In this document: positions 39,061 through 48,411 of the stretch, in pieces
Layout of the letters: every line of letters begins with the position of its first letter
Position numbering within the stretch: position 1 is the stretch's first letter
From: Alphaproteobacteria bacterium
GTDB lineage: Bacteria > Pseudomonadota > Alphaproteobacteria > UBA8366
Assembly (NCBI GenBank): GCA_021774335.1
Contig: JAJFJD010000033.1
Coordinates: 62,001-126,000 of the forward strand
Length of the DNA stretch: 64,000 nt
Reading direction: 5' to 3'
Program-made: the position numbers and the translations under genes
Notes under the pieces: generated by a model
Told to the model about the DNA's origin: nothing
Databases searched by the model: none
What the model saw: the letters and a program-made list of their open reading frames with translations, nothing else

Positions 39061-39423
39061 ATGAGCACAGCAATGGAAGAAGGTAGCCTCTCTCGCATCC
39101 TGCATGCGGGTCTCTGGCTTACCGTGCTGGTGATCGCCTTCTTCATGCAGGTCATCCCGTTCCTGCTTGTATTGACGATGTTGAACCTCGCCGTCGGCAT
39201 TACGTCCGGCGCCGCGCTGATCATCATTCCAGCGGCAGCCTTCGGGATGCTGTCCTTCGCCTGTTGGATCGCCACGCGGCGCACCAAAAATCTGCTGCCG
39301 CCGGCGGTGCGCCACCGGCAGGTCTTCATTTCCCCAATCGGCGATCAGAAAGGCGACGTACAGGGCAACCCGGTTCATGCGCGCCTGCTGCCAGTTTTTC
39401 AAAAATGGCGTTGGCGCCATTAG
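39061..39423 (+). CDS. Small hypothetical membrane protein
   Basis: A 120-aa protein with two predicted membrane segments (about residues 13-45 and 47-72), followed by a basic tail (RHRQVFISPIGDQKGDV). GGGAAG lies before the ATG. No family recognised. The opposite strand also has open frames but without features of a gene, so the plus-strand reading is favoured. Confidence 0.6.
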   Translation: MSTAMEEGSLSRILHAGLWLTVLVIAFFMQVIPFLLVLTMLNLAVGITSGAALIIIPAAAFGMLSFACWIATRRTKNLLPPAVRHRQVFISPIGDQKGDVQGNPVHARLLPVFQKWRWRH

Positions 39424-39443
39424 CAAAATTCCGGCGGTTCGGC

Positions 39444-40400
39444 CTAATCCACTTTCGCGATCACCTCGTCGGCAAACGCCTCCATCCGCGCGACCGTACG
39501 CTCGAACGAACGGCTCTGAAAATTGAGCATCAGGTGGCGCACACCCATCGTGCCAAACGCGTCAATATCGTCCAGCAAGTCGGCCGCCGTGCCGGTGAAA
39601 GCATGGCGTTCGCCCGTATCGGCCGTCATCGCGTCCGCGCCGTAGGTCCAATTCGCACTGTAGGCCAGCTCGATCTCGCTCGGGTCGCGCCCGCACTTTT
39701 CCGCAGCCTGCCGCAGCCGGGTGAGCGCCGCCGCGTACCGCTTCCGCGTGTCGAGCGGATGCCGCGGATTGCTACCGATCGGAAACCAGCCATCGCCCAG
39801 AGATGCCGTCCGCCGCAGCGCCGGTCCACTCTCGCCGCCGATCCAGATCGGCGGATGCGGATCCTGGACCGGTAAGGGCAATGCGGAGACATTGTCGAAC
39901 CGGGCATACTCGCCGTCATAAGACGGTTCGCCGTTGCACCAGACCTCTTTGAACACGCGTAGGTATTCATCGGCGACCCGGCCCCGTTCATCGAAGGGCG
40001 GCGCACCGACGGCTTCGAATTCTTCGCGCATCCATCCGACACCGCAGCCGACGGTGATACGCCCGTTCGACAACACATCCGCCGTCGCCAGCATCCGGGC
40101 TACCAGCACCGGGTTCCGGTACGGCACGACCATCACCGCCGTGACCAGACGCAGCGTTTCACTAACCCCGGCAAGAAAAGCCAACATAGACACCTGTTCC
40201 AGCGCCTCGCCGAAACGGCCGCCGGCCCAGTCGCCGCCTTCGCTGTAGGGATAGCGCGACGCCACATCTTTGGGCACAACGATGTGATCGTTGACCGTGG
40301 CATAGGCGAAGCCAAGCGCTTCGCCCTTCTCGATGATTGCCTTGATGCTTTCCCGCGTGGCGAGCGGCCCCCGCGTGGGCACCGTGAATCCGAATTTCAT
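39444..40400 (-). CDS. LLM-class oxidoreductase (F420-dependent type)
   Basis: A 318-aa luciferase-like monooxygenase of the TIGR03619 type (start MKFGFTVPTRGPLATRESIK; RITVGCGVGWMREEFEAVG; PPIWIGGESGPALRRTA). The family usually binds coenzyme F420, but some members use FMN; the cofactor cannot be settled from sequence. It ends near the convergent small membrane protein and sits 13 nt downstream of a cupin gene, probably co-transcribed with it. Confidence 0.88.
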   Translation of the reverse strand: MKFGFTVPTRGPLATRESIKAIIEKGEALGFAYATVNDHIVVPKDVASRYPYSEGGDWAGGRFGEALEQVSMLAFLAGVSETLRLVTAVMVVPYRNPVLVARMLATADVLSNGRITVGCGVGWMREEFEAVGAPPFDERGRVADEYLRVFKEVWCNGEPSYDGEYARFDNVSALPLPVQDPHPPIWIGGESGPALRRTASLGDGWFPIGSNPRHPLDTRKRYAAALTRLRQAAEKCGRDPSEIELAYSANWTYGADAMTADTGERHAFTGTAADLLDDIDAFGTMGVRHLMLNFQSRSFERTVARMEAFADEVIAKVD

Positions 40401-40413
40401 GTAGTCGGTACGC

Positions 40414-40905
40414 CTAGCGAAGCCGGCCGCTGAACCGCTCGTTCTCGCTGCCCCGGTTCTTCATGCGCGGCGAGTGATTGGTGCGGATGTCCTTTTTACC
40501 CTTTTCGTGAGCCGCGACTTGCAGCAGTTCGAGGTCTTCGTCCGGATCGGCGCTCTCGAACCAATAAGGCGTGCCACGCGGCGTGACGATGCCCTCATGC
40601 GGCCCGAATTCCGAGATGACATCTGTGTCGCTGCTGTAAAAGCGCGCCCGGCCTTTCAGCACCATCCAGAAGGTATCGACCGCGGCATGGCTGTGCAGAT
40701 TATTGTCGCCGCCTTCGCGGACGACCTGCACCGCCCCTTTTACCAAGTCGGTCTGTGCCAGCCGCATGATCCCCTTGGAAGCCTTCACGTCCGGACGCTC
40801 ATACTTGAACATCTGCACCTTCTTGGCTTGCGCCACAGGCGGATCGGCCGGGCCTTCCGTTTCACCAGCCAGCGGTTTGTCAGCAGTCGTTGTGTCCATC
40901 GTCAT
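40414..40905 (-). CDS. Cupin domain protein
   Basis: About 163 aa. A single cupin core runs over residues about 55-135 with LHSHAAVDTFWMVLKGRARFY and TPRGTPYWFE; the first histidines and the glutamate region are those that would bind a metal. The N-terminal 30 residues are disordered. The ATG at 40905 follows GGAGGAAG. Cupins of this size can be isomerases, dioxygenases or sensors; no specific activity can be given. Precedes the LLM gene. Confidence 0.82.
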   Translation of the reverse strand: MTMDTTTADKPLAGETEGPADPPVAQAKKVQMFKYERPDVKASKGIMRLAQTDLVKGAVQVVREGGDNNLHSHAAVDTFWMVLKGRARFYSSDTDVISEFGPHEGIVTPRGTPYWFESADPDEDLELLQVAAHEKGKKDIRTNHSPRMKNRGSENERFSGRLR

Positions 40906-40946
40906 CACTCTTCCTCCTTCCGCAAACTTTTGCCGATTGCAGTCTC

Positions 40947-41711
40947 TTACCGGTAACCACCGCCGCCGGTGACCATCACCGTATCCGCGACCATGAATTC
41001 ACAGGCGTCGGAGCATAGGAACTGCACCAGTTCGCCGATTTCATCGGCCCGGCCCGCGCGCTTCGACGGGACATTAGCGACGGCCGCGTCGAACATGCCT
41101 TCTTCGTTGATGTCCTGGAACGCCGTGTCCACGATGGCGGGCGACACCGACAAGATGCGGATGCCTTGATCGGCGAATTCGCGTGCGGCACCCATCGTCA
41201 ACGTGTTGACCGCGCCCTTGGACGAGGCATAGTGCGGCGACTTCGCCGGCCCGCCGCCCTTCGCCGCGGTGCTCGCCACATTCACGATGACACCGAATCC
41301 CTTCTCCAGCATATGCGGAATGACTTCCTGCATGCCGTAGAAAGTGCCCTTGACGTTCAGATCGTAAGTTTTGTCCCAAAGCTCGTCGTCGATTTCGAGG
41401 AACTTGGCGCGGCGGATCGCCGACCCCGCCGAGTTGAACAGGAAATGCACCTGGCCGAATTTCTCGATGGCCGCGCCGATCATCTTCTTGATGTCGGCGC
41501 GTTGCGTCACGTCGGCAAAGACCGCGGCACCGGTCCCACCGGCCTCGTCAACGGCACGCGCTGCCTGGTTCGCCGCCTGCTCGTTCACGTCGGCGCACAG
41601 CACGTTCGCGCCTTCCCGCCCGAAAATCTTCGCCGTCGCCAAGCCGATACCGCTGCCAGCGCCGGTGATAACGATCGTCTTTCCCTTAAAATAATCAGGC
41701 GTCTTCGGCAT
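40947..41711 (-). CDS. SDR family oxidoreductase
   Basis: A 254-aa classical short-chain dehydrogenase. The NAD(P) motif GAGSGIGLATAKIFG is near residues 16-30, followed by NSAGSA, and the catalytic Tyr and Lys in SPHYASSKGAVNTL. Substrate unknown. The ATG at 41711 has GGGAGGAACGG before it, so the longer frame to 41753 is not used. It lies 42 nt upstream of the cupin gene in the same direction. Confidence 0.93.
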   Translation of the reverse strand: MPKTPDYFKGKTIVITGAGSGIGLATAKIFGREGANVLCADVNEQAANQAARAVDEAGGTGAAVFADVTQRADIKKMIGAAIEKFGQVHFLFNSAGSAIRRAKFLEIDDELWDKTYDLNVKGTFYGMQEVIPHMLEKGFGVIVNVASTAAKGGGPAKSPHYASSKGAVNTLTMGAAREFADQGIRILSVSPAIVDTAFQDINEEGMFDAAVANVPSKRAGRADEIGELVQFLCSDACEFMVADTVMVTGGGGYR

Positions 41712-41973
41712 CCGTTCCTCCCGTGATGGCTTGCCCAGTTTTGCGATGGGCATTTTCTCAGTCTAGCAGTCTGCCGGGGAGCACGCTATTTCACGCGATA
41801 CATCCCGCTCAAACCCACCAAGGTTTGCAGAACGTCTCTAATCATTTGCCATCAGTCCGCAATATGGCGCGGGCAATTGGCAGACCGTCCCACACTTCTT
41901 AGGGTCCTCCCACCGCGGCACCGTGACGGCCAAATAGCCGATTGCGACCGCAACCGACTAACAGGAGGTTTCC

Positions 41974-42504
41974 ATGAAAGCACTTTCGACGGCTCTCGCG
42001 GCCGGGCTTATGTTGGCACTGAGCGCCGGCGGCGCCACGGCCAAAACCGCAGCCGAACTAAACGATCTTGAAATCGCGCATGTCGCGTATACCGCCGACA
42101 ACATCGACATCCGCTACGCTCATCTCGCGCTGGCCATTTCAAACGATCCGGCGGTTCGTAATTTCGCGCGGACGATGATCCGCGACCATACCGCGGTCAA
42201 CAAGCAGGCCCTCGCGCTGCTCAAGAAGCTGAACGCCAACGCCCAGGACAACTTCCTGAGCCAGTCGCTCACGGACGGATCGCACAAGCTTATCGACGAG
42301 ATGAGCAAGCTGCGCGGCAAGGCATTCGACCGCCGCTACGCCCAGAACGAGCTTGCCTACCACAAGGCGGTGAACGAGCTGGTGGAGAACGCCTTCATTC
42401 CGAATATCGAAAACGCGGAAGTGAAGGACCTGTTCAAAGCCGGCTTGAAGATCTTCAAGGTCCACGAAGGCCACGCCGAAATGATGGTCAAGAAGCTGAA
42501 GTGA
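41974..42504 (+). CDS. DUF4142 domain exported protein
   Basis: A 176-aa protein with a signal peptide (LSAGGATAK, about residue 24) and a helical DUF4142 (ferritin-like bundle) domain. Proteins of this family occur in stress regulons of Alphaproteobacteria; some are copper- or oxidative-stress linked. Strong SD AGGAGG precedes ATG. It overlaps the cupredoxin gene by 4 nt (ATGA). Confidence 0.87.
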   Translation: MKALSTALAAGLMLALSAGGATAKTAAELNDLEIAHVAYTADNIDIRYAHLALAISNDPAVRNFARTMIRDHTAVNKQALALLKKLNANAQDNFLSQSLTDGSHKLIDEMSKLRGKAFDRRYAQNELAYHKAVNELVENAFIPNIENAEVKDLFKAGLKIFKVHEGHAEMMVKKLK

Positions 42505-42884
42505 TGACGTCTCCTATCGCAAATTCGGCGAAGACAGCGTTCATGGCGGCAATCGTCGCCATGGCGCTGGTCGTCGGCATCATTTCCCCAGCCCGACCGG
42601 GCGATACTCAGGTCGCGGCCCGCCCCATAGCAGAGCACACGGTCGAGATTCGGGATTTCGCATTCGTCCCGGCGACCCTGCGAGTCCGGCCGGGCGATCG
42701 CATCACCTGGATCAATCGCGACATCGCCCCGCATACGGTAACCGCCGCCGATGAGAGTTGGGATTCGGGCGAGATGGCGCAGGGGGCGGTCTACACGCAC
42801 ACGGTCAAGGCAGGACAGACGAACAATTACTTCTGTCGCTTCCATCCCAGCATGACGGCCAGGCTCGACATTCGGCGCGACTGA
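42501..42884 (+). CDS. Cupredoxin (plastocyanin-like) protein
   Basis: A 127-aa exported blue-copper type protein. A signal sequence is near residues 12-35. Copper ligands are visible: His in APHTVTA, Cys and His in YFCRFHPSM, and Met in the same segment. It may receive or donate electrons in the periplasm and is translationally coupled to the DUF4142 gene. Confidence 0.88.
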   Translation: MMTSPIANSAKTAFMAAIVAMALVVGIISPARPGDTQVAARPIAEHTVEIRDFAFVPATLRVRPGDRITWINRDIAPHTVTAADESWDSGEMAQGAVYTHTVKAGQTNNYFCRFHPSMTARLDIRRD

Positions 42885-42915
42885 CACGCCTCGCCACCGC
42901 CGCAGTATTCAGTCG

Positions 42916-43392
42916 TCACCAGAGCGACGGTTTCATCACCATCAACGCGAAGATCGCGAGTAGACTGACGAAGGCGGGCCATCCGAGAATGAACCAGAGC
43001 CGCATGGCGGTGGCGTAGTCGGCGGATAGCGGCTCGCCCCGTGTCTCGGCGTCGGCGGCGAGATCGCGCATGCGGTATTGCAGTTGGACGACCTTCAGCC
43101 AGCATAAGCCGGCGACAACGTAGAGCCCGTAGGTTGCGACAAGCCAGCTCTCGAACGGGTCGAGCCCCGCCATATACACCATCACGATACCGGTAACCGG
43201 CTGCACCACTCCGGAGGTCGCGGTGAACAGCCAGTCCGCCATGACCGTGTTGCGCGTGGTTACGGCGATCGCGGCGACATCGCCCCGCAGGTGGGTCATC
43301 AGCATGTGGAATGCCGTACCGAGCCCGGTGCCGAACAGGGTCGTGGCGCTCAGGATATGCAGCCATTTGATCCAGAGATAGGGGTCGCTCAC
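42916..43392 (-). CDS. DUF2269 family membrane protein
   Basis: A 158-aa protein with four membrane segments, beginning YLWIKWLHILSATTLFGTGL, with histidines in the first helix. The start is GTG at 43392, overlapping the stop of the upstream SDR/DoxX gene as GTGA. DUF2269 genes are often next to SDR-DoxX genes, suggesting a shared membrane redox role. Function unknown. Confidence 0.83.
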   Translation of the reverse strand: MSDPYLWIKWLHILSATTLFGTGLGTAFHMLMTHLRGDVAAIAVTTRNTVMADWLFTATSGVVQPVTGIVMVYMAGLDPFESWLVATYGLYVVAGLCWLKVVQLQYRMRDLAADAETRGEPLSADYATAMRLWFILGWPAFVSLLAIFALMVMKPSLW

Positions 43393-44681
43393 CGTTCCTC
43401 TTCCAACACACGGTGTACCAAAATAAGCGCGATGATCGGCAGGTTCTTCAACAGCACGCCGAACGGATCACCCCACAGCGCCGGCGCCAGCACGGTTAGA
43501 ATCGCCGTATAGCCGATCACCATCGCGAGCTGCACCATGGCCATCGCGCGAAGACGCCATCCGATGAACAACGCCACGGCAATGGCCAGGTCGGCAAGGC
43601 TCGCCGCAATCGCGACCGCGGTCGCGATGAACTCGCTGGATATCAGCGGGCTCAGCACCGAGACAAAAAACCCGGAACCCGCGAAGAGGCCAAGGAGCCC
43701 GGATAACAGCCACAACAATGCCAGGCTCAATCGCACGAGCGGGCGCAGCAAATACAGCCGGGCGTGCCACAAGTCCTGCGTTTCCGATGGACGGGCCGTG
43801 AGAATCTCGCTCAACGCCCGAGGCGTGATGCCGGTTGCGGCAGCGAATGTCTCGGCGTCGCCGGTCAACCGCGTCTTGAATTGCGCCATCGCGGTCGTGT
43901 TGATCGGATCGAGTTTGAAGACGTCACCAAGCCGCGCCAACGCCCGCACGGCCCCATTCGGGACGGACAACACCGCCCGGGCGGGAAGTCCAAGCCAGCG
44001 CCGGTAGGCTTGCACGGCGGCCGTTAGGTCGAGCCGCTCCGGCCCTGCCGGCTCCAGGACCGCTTTAGTGGCGGCCCCGGTCTGCAGCAGCCGGACAATG
44101 CCTTGCGCCAGATCATCCTTGTGAATGACGTCCATCGGCGTGTCGCCGTCACCGATGACCGGCGTGACCATCGGAAAGGCGGCGATCGCCCGCAGCATCG
44201 ACGTGCCACCATAGGACCCATCGCCAACCACGATCGCGGGCCGCAGGACCGTCCAGTCGAGATCGCGCTCCATCAGGCCGGCGTCGCCCTCGCGCTTCGA
44301 CCGGGCAAACACCGTGTCTCCTTCCTCGACGCCAACGGCGGATATCTGGATGACACGCCGCACGCCAAGACGTTCGCAGGCGGCGAATAAGGCGTCGGGC
44401 GCCCGCACATGAACCGCCCAGGTATCCGCCTCGCGGCGCGGCTGAAGGACGCCGGCAGCGTTCACGACAGCATCGACACCGTCAAGCGCCGCGTTCCAAT
44501 AACCAGCGTCACCAGCAGCTTCTTCGCGCAAATCGGCAGACAGCGTTTCGGCAGTCGGGAACCGACTTGTGAATTTTTCCGGGCTTCGGACCACGGCGCG
44601 CACCGTGAACTCGGCGCCTAGCAGTGCGGCGACCACGGCCGAGCCGATAAATCCGTTAGCGCCGACGACTAGAACCCGCAT
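43389..44681 (-). CDS. Fusion of NAD(P)-binding SDR domain and DoxX-like membrane domain
   Basis: A 430-aa protein. The N-terminal 290 residues form an NmrA/extended SDR Rossmann domain (VLVVGANGFIGSAVVAAL, later ISAVGVEEG). The C-terminal 120 residues hold four membrane helices of DoxX type. Such fusions are common in proteobacteria; a role in membrane redox is inferred. It heads a two-gene unit with the DUF2269 gene. Confidence 0.88.
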   Translation of the reverse strand: MRVLVVGANGFIGSAVVAALLGAEFTVRAVVRSPEKFTSRFPTAETLSADLREEAAGDAGYWNAALDGVDAVVNAAGVLQPRREADTWAVHVRAPDALFAACERLGVRRVIQISAVGVEEGDTVFARSKREGDAGLMERDLDWTVLRPAIVVGDGSYGGTSMLRAIAAFPMVTPVIGDGDTPMDVIHKDDLAQGIVRLLQTGAATKAVLEPAGPERLDLTAAVQAYRRWLGLPARAVLSVPNGAVRALARLGDVFKLDPINTTAMAQFKTRLTGDAETFAAATGITPRALSEILTARPSETQDLWHARLYLLRPLVRLSLALLWLLSGLLGLFAGSGFFVSVLSPLISSEFIATAVAIAASLADLAIAVALFIGWRLRAMAMVQLAMVIGYTAILTVLAPALWGDPFGVLLKNLPIIALILVHRVLEEER

Positions 44682-44818
44682 GCAACCTCGTTGGACGAGC
44701 GAACAACAGCATGATCATACCGCCACCGCCGGCAATATGCATGGCATGTTCGCCACCACCCCTTTACGACGGGTTGGGAGCTGCGAAACGACTGTGCAAA
44801 CGAAATCGGGAGGGGCGG

Positions 44819-45259
44819 CTATCCAGTGCCGGCGGCGATCGAGACGAGTTCGACCTCGAAGGTCAGATCTTCGCCCGCAAGCGGATGGTTGCCGTCGAGC
44901 GTCACCGACTCGCCATCAACCGCAATGATCGTGACGACCAAAGTATGGCCGTCCTGCGTCTGCGCCTGAAGCTGGTTGCCGACCACCAACTCGACCTCCG
45001 CCGGCAGTGCCGAGCGGTCGACGGTTTCGACGGCCTCCGGCTGGCGCGGCCCATAGCCGTCAGCCGCGGCGATTTCGACACTCGCTGTGTCGCCGATCGC
45101 CATACCGACGACCGACATTTCGAGTTTCGGAAGGATCGTGTTCTCACCGACCTTGAATTGCAGCGGCTCCTGCCCTCTGGACGTCCCGAATTCGGTCCCG
45201 TCCTCCAGTTTGCCGGTGTAGTGCACTTGAACCGTATCGCCAACAGCTGCTTCTGCCAT
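44819..45259 (-). CDS. FKBP-type peptidyl-prolyl isomerase (SlyD-like)
   Basis: A 146-aa FKBP of SlyD architecture: an FKBP half (VGDTVQVHYTGKLEDGTEFG) with an inserted IF chaperone domain around YGPRQPEAVETVDRSALPAE, then DGNHPLAGEDLTFEVELV. Unlike E. coli SlyD there is no histidine-rich nickel tail. The ATG at 45259 has AAGGAGA before it; the longer frame to 45349 lacks similarity. Confidence 0.92.
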   Translation of the reverse strand: MAEAAVGDTVQVHYTGKLEDGTEFGTSRGQEPLQFKVGENTILPKLEMSVVGMAIGDTASVEIAAADGYGPRQPEAVETVDRSALPAEVELVVGNQLQAQTQDGHTLVVTIIAVDGESVTLDGNHPLAGEDLTFEVELVSIAAGTG

Positions 45260-45453
45260 GATATGTCTCCTTTTTCGTAGCGCGCATGGACCGCGCTTCC
45301 TCTGGCGACATACCGATCCAAGGTCGGCCGACAGATTCTTGGCCGTCAAACCGGCCCGGATTTGAATTCGGGACGGACCCTAACAGCGTTGCCAACCCTC
45401 AGCAATCAAGGAAAGAGCCCTGCTCAACCGATGGCGGCGCGCGACGTGGCGCT

Positions 45454-46590
45454 TTAGTCGAGGGCGTTGCCGATGATCTCGGCATTATGCTCGCCGAGTT
45501 TCGGTGCGGCGCGGGACAATGCCGGACGGCTGCCGTCGATGTTGATCGGCAATCCCATGGTCCGGAAATCGAGCCCCGGCGACGATTGGATCATCCCGAT
45601 CGCGGCCGTTTGATCGTGTTCGTCAACTTCGTGCATGTTGTGCACCGGCGAACAGGGAATCCCCGCGCCGGATAACGCATCGAGCCATTCGCCCCGGGTC
45701 TGCGTCGCCATGATCGCCGCCACATCGGCCAGCAGCACATCGCGATTCTCGACCCGCGCCGCGTTGGTCGTAAACCGCGAGTCTTCCGCCCATTCGGGCC
45801 GCCCTAACGCGACCGCGAGCTTGGCGAACAACCGGTCGTTCGCCGCTGCAACGACCAACGGTCCGTTCTTCGTCTCGAAGGCCTGGAACACGATGAGCTG
45901 TTTGCTGCCCGTAGGATGACGCGGCGGCAGTTGGCCGGTCACGCTATACCGGGAAAACGCCACCGTGAGCCAACCGAGCGCCGTCTCGAACAGCGACGTA
46001 TCGACATCGCACCCTCGCCCGGTGCGCTCGCGCTGCGCCAATCCGGCAAGGATGCCGATCGACGACCACATTGCGGTTCCCTGATCGAGCACCTGCGTGC
46101 CCATGCGGACCGGCGGCCCGCCATCCTCGCCGCTTTGAAACATCAACCCCGAGAAGGCCTGCACGATGGGCTCGTATCCCGGATGCATCTTCATCGGCCC
46201 GGTGCTGCCGTAGGCCCACAGCGCGCAGACCACGAGCCGCGGGCACCGCTCGCGCAGCGCTTCACCGGAAAGTCCGAGGTCACCCGCCACGCCCGGCCGC
46301 AAATTCTGCACCATGACGTCTGCCTGCCCAAGATACTCCTTGAGCCAATCGAGATGCCGCGGCTCCTTGAGGTTGAGCGTGATCGATCGCTTGTTCTGGT
46401 TGACCGCATGAAACGCCGCGGCGGACTCGTCGACGAACGGCGGCCCCCAACCGCGCGCGTCGTCGCCTTTCTCCGGCCGCTCGACCTTGACCACATCCGC
46501 GCCCAGCATGCCGAGAATCTGCCCGGTCAGCGGCCCGGCAAAATTCTGGCCCAGTTCAACCACCTTGATGCCGTCGAGCGGTAGGGTCAT
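45454..46590 (-). CDS. CaiB/BaiF class III CoA-transferase
   Basis: A 378-aa class III CoA-transferase (start LDGIKVVELGQNFAGPLTGQ; GADVVKVERP; NKRSITLNLKEP; VDTSLFETALGW). The family moves CoA between carboxylic acids. It lies downstream of the SQR and DUF5368-like genes on the same strand, but a hairpin separates it. The ATG at 46590 has AGGAG before it. Substrate unknown. Confidence 0.92.
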   Translation of the reverse strand: MTLPLDGIKVVELGQNFAGPLTGQILGMLGADVVKVERPEKGDDARGWGPPFVDESAAAFHAVNQNKRSITLNLKEPRHLDWLKEYLGQADVMVQNLRPGVAGDLGLSGEALRERCPRLVVCALWAYGSTGPMKMHPGYEPIVQAFSGLMFQSGEDGGPPVRMGTQVLDQGTAMWSSIGILAGLAQRERTGRGCDVDTSLFETALGWLTVAFSRYSVTGQLPPRHPTGSKQLIVFQAFETKNGPLVVAAANDRLFAKLAVALGRPEWAEDSRFTTNAARVENRDVLLADVAAIMATQTRGEWLDALSGAGIPCSPVHNMHEVDEHDQTAAIGMIQSSPGLDFRTMGLPINIDGSRPALSRAAPKLGEHNAEIIGNALD

Positions 46591-46650
46591 GGCCTCTCCT
46601 GATCGCAGTGACGAAATGCGGGGAAGCATCCGTACTGCACGGCCAGACCC

Positions 46651-46680
46651 CGGCTAACGCCCTACCCTAGAGCGTTACCG
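46651..46680 (-). terminator. Hairpin between the DUF5368-like gene and the CoA-transferase
   Basis: CGGTAACGC pairs with GCGTTAGCCG (one bulged base, about 9 bp) with an 11-nt loop on the minus strand. No U-tract. Suggests the SQR unit and the CoA-transferase are at least partly separate. Confidence 0.45.
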
Positions 46681-46701
46681 CAAGCCTCGGCAAATCAGGG
46701 G

Positions 46702-47046
46702 TCAAGTACGACGGCCGACTCCCATAACGCCATAGACCGCAACGACCGTGGCTACAAACGCGAGGAACCCCACAATCACGAGGGCAATCCAATCCACGCT
46801 GCCAAGAATATTGTGGAAGCTCGCCTGCGTCAGGAACGGCGCAGCGATCATCGCCACAAGACTGACGACAAGCCCGGTGCGAATACCGATGGAAGCCGGC
46901 TTGCCGCTAAATCCGTGCCGACGGCCAACGGCGACCGCAAAGAGCAGGAGAAGCAATCCGGCAACCCCCACCATGACCCAAAGCACTTGGGGACTCATCA
47001 ACTCTTCCAAGATCGTCCACAACGCGGACAGTGTAATTTCCTTCAT
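46702..47046 (-). CDS. Small membrane protein (DUF5368-like) paired with SQR
   Basis: A 114-aa protein with three predicted membrane helices (about 18-40, 56-74, 85-106). It resembles the DUF5368 group, which is often adjacent to sulfide:quinone oxidoreductase-like genes; the family match is from memory and moderate. GGAGGAAG precedes the ATG, 12 nt after the SQR stop. It could anchor the exported SQR or handle quinone. Function unknown. Confidence 0.72.
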   Translation of the reverse strand: MKEITLSALWTILEELMSPQVLWVMVGVAGLLLLLFAVAVGRRHGFSGKPASIGIRTGLVVSLVAMIAAPFLTQASFHNILGSVDWIALVIVGFLAFVATVVAVYGVMGVGRRT

Positions 47047-47058
47047 CTCTTCCTCCCG

Positions 47059-48384
47059 TCAAGCGAGACCGCGTAGCATCGCCGTATATGTCGCCTTCAA
47101 GAGCTTTTCCTTGATGACCCATGGCAGCCAGTGTTCGGTCAATGGATCGATAAACGGAAAGGACGGCGTCATCCGGTTCTCGTAGTCGAACTCCACGAGC
47201 ATCGCCTGGCCGATCTTCGTGATCAGCGGGCAGGAGGTGTAGCCATTGTAGACCGCAGTGCCCTCCTTGCCGCCGATTGCGGCTACGAGGTGATCGACCA
47301 CCACCGGGGTCTGCCATTTGACGCTGGCCGCAGTCTTCCCTTTCGGCACGCCGTTGATATCGCCAACACCGAAAATGTTTGGGAAGCGCAAATGACGGAG
47401 CGTTTTTTTGTCCACCTCGATCCATCCGTCCGCCGCGAACGGCCCGTCCTGCCAGGGCAACGGACTGCTGCGCACCGCGTCGGGCGCCCGCATCGGCGGA
47501 ATCAGATTGATGAAATCCCACTTCAATTCGACCGAACCGGTCGGCGTCTCGAAGGTAGCGATATGTTTCGCCGGATCGATCTTGGTCAACACGTGGCTAA
47601 AGTTCGTCTTAATGTCCTGACGGTCGAACAGCTCCAGCAATTTCGTATTGACCGGCGGAACGCTGAACAAGGTTTTGCTGTGCGCGTTGTAGACGACTTC
47701 CGTCTTCGACCGCGTCCCGGCGCGGCGCAGATGATCGTCCGCCAGGAAGGTCTGCTTGATCGGCGCTCCGGCACATTTCATCTCCGTCGCCGGCCGCCCG
47801 AACAAACCGACACCGCCCGTTTCCATGAACCCCTGCAGCGCCTGCCAGGATGCCGCCGCCGCCGCCGCACCGGCATAAACGCTGGCGATCCCCTCGCGCC
47901 CGATCAGCGCGCGCTCCATCCCCTCGACCGCGCCATAGTCCAGCACCAAACCCGTCGTCACGACGAGGAAGTCATAGGGCAGGACCGTTCCCTTCTCCGT
48001 CACGACCTTGTTCGCGACCGGGTCGAATTCTTCCACACGTTCCTGCATCCATCGAGCGCCCGACGGAAGATAGTCCTTCGTCTTCAGCGTGACATACTCG
48101 GCCGACTTGAGCCCCGCACCGACCAAGGTGAAGCCCGGTTGGTAAAAATGGTCGGACCGAGGCTCGACGACAATGATATCCGCCCCGTCGAGCTGACGCG
48201 ATAACCGCGCCGCCGTCGCCAGCCCCGCCGCCCCGCCACCGGCGACGACGATGCGTGCCTTCGTCTGAACCGGCGCAGTCCGCCCACTGGTCGGCGTAGC
48301 CGCCGCTATGCCCATGCCACCAACCGCCGCAAGAAACGCGCGCCGGTCGACCGTGAATCCGTCTCCAGTAATACTCTTCGACAT
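47059..48384 (-). CDS. Exported SQOR-like sulfide:quinone oxidoreductase
   Basis: A 441-aa flavoprotein. A twin-arginine signal (VDRRAFLAAVGGMG, residues 12-25) directs folded export. The FAD domain begins RIVVAGGGAAGLATAARLS. The two catalytic cysteines match human-type SQOR: Cys204 in MKCAGAPIK and Cys385 in YTSCPLITK. It should oxidise sulfide to persulfide or sulfane sulfur and pass electrons to quinone at the outer face of the inner membrane. GAGGAGGGG precedes the ATG. A palindromic site lies 55 nt upstream. Confidence 0.9.
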   Translation of the reverse strand: MSKSITGDGFTVDRRAFLAAVGGMGIAAATPTSGRTAPVQTKARIVVAGGGAAGLATAARLSRQLDGADIIVVEPRSDHFYQPGFTLVGAGLKSAEYVTLKTKDYLPSGARWMQERVEEFDPVANKVVTEKGTVLPYDFLVVTTGLVLDYGAVEGMERALIGREGIASVYAGAAAAAASWQALQGFMETGGVGLFGRPATEMKCAGAPIKQTFLADDHLRRAGTRSKTEVVYNAHSKTLFSVPPVNTKLLELFDRQDIKTNFSHVLTKIDPAKHIATFETPTGSVELKWDFINLIPPMRAPDAVRSSPLPWQDGPFAADGWIEVDKKTLRHLRFPNIFGVGDINGVPKGKTAASVKWQTPVVVDHLVAAIGGKEGTAVYNGYTSCPLITKIGQAMLVEFDYENRMTPSFPFIDPLTEHWLPWVIKEKLLKATYTAMLRGLA

Positions 48385-48411
48385 ATCTTCCCCTCCTCAA
48401 TCGCCGCGGGG

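Noticed and set aside
46667-46677. Short shared string TAGAGCGTT near 46668 and 61373, possibly repeat or mobile element ends.
   Set aside because: Nine bases is well within chance for 64 kb, and no transposase or target duplication is present.
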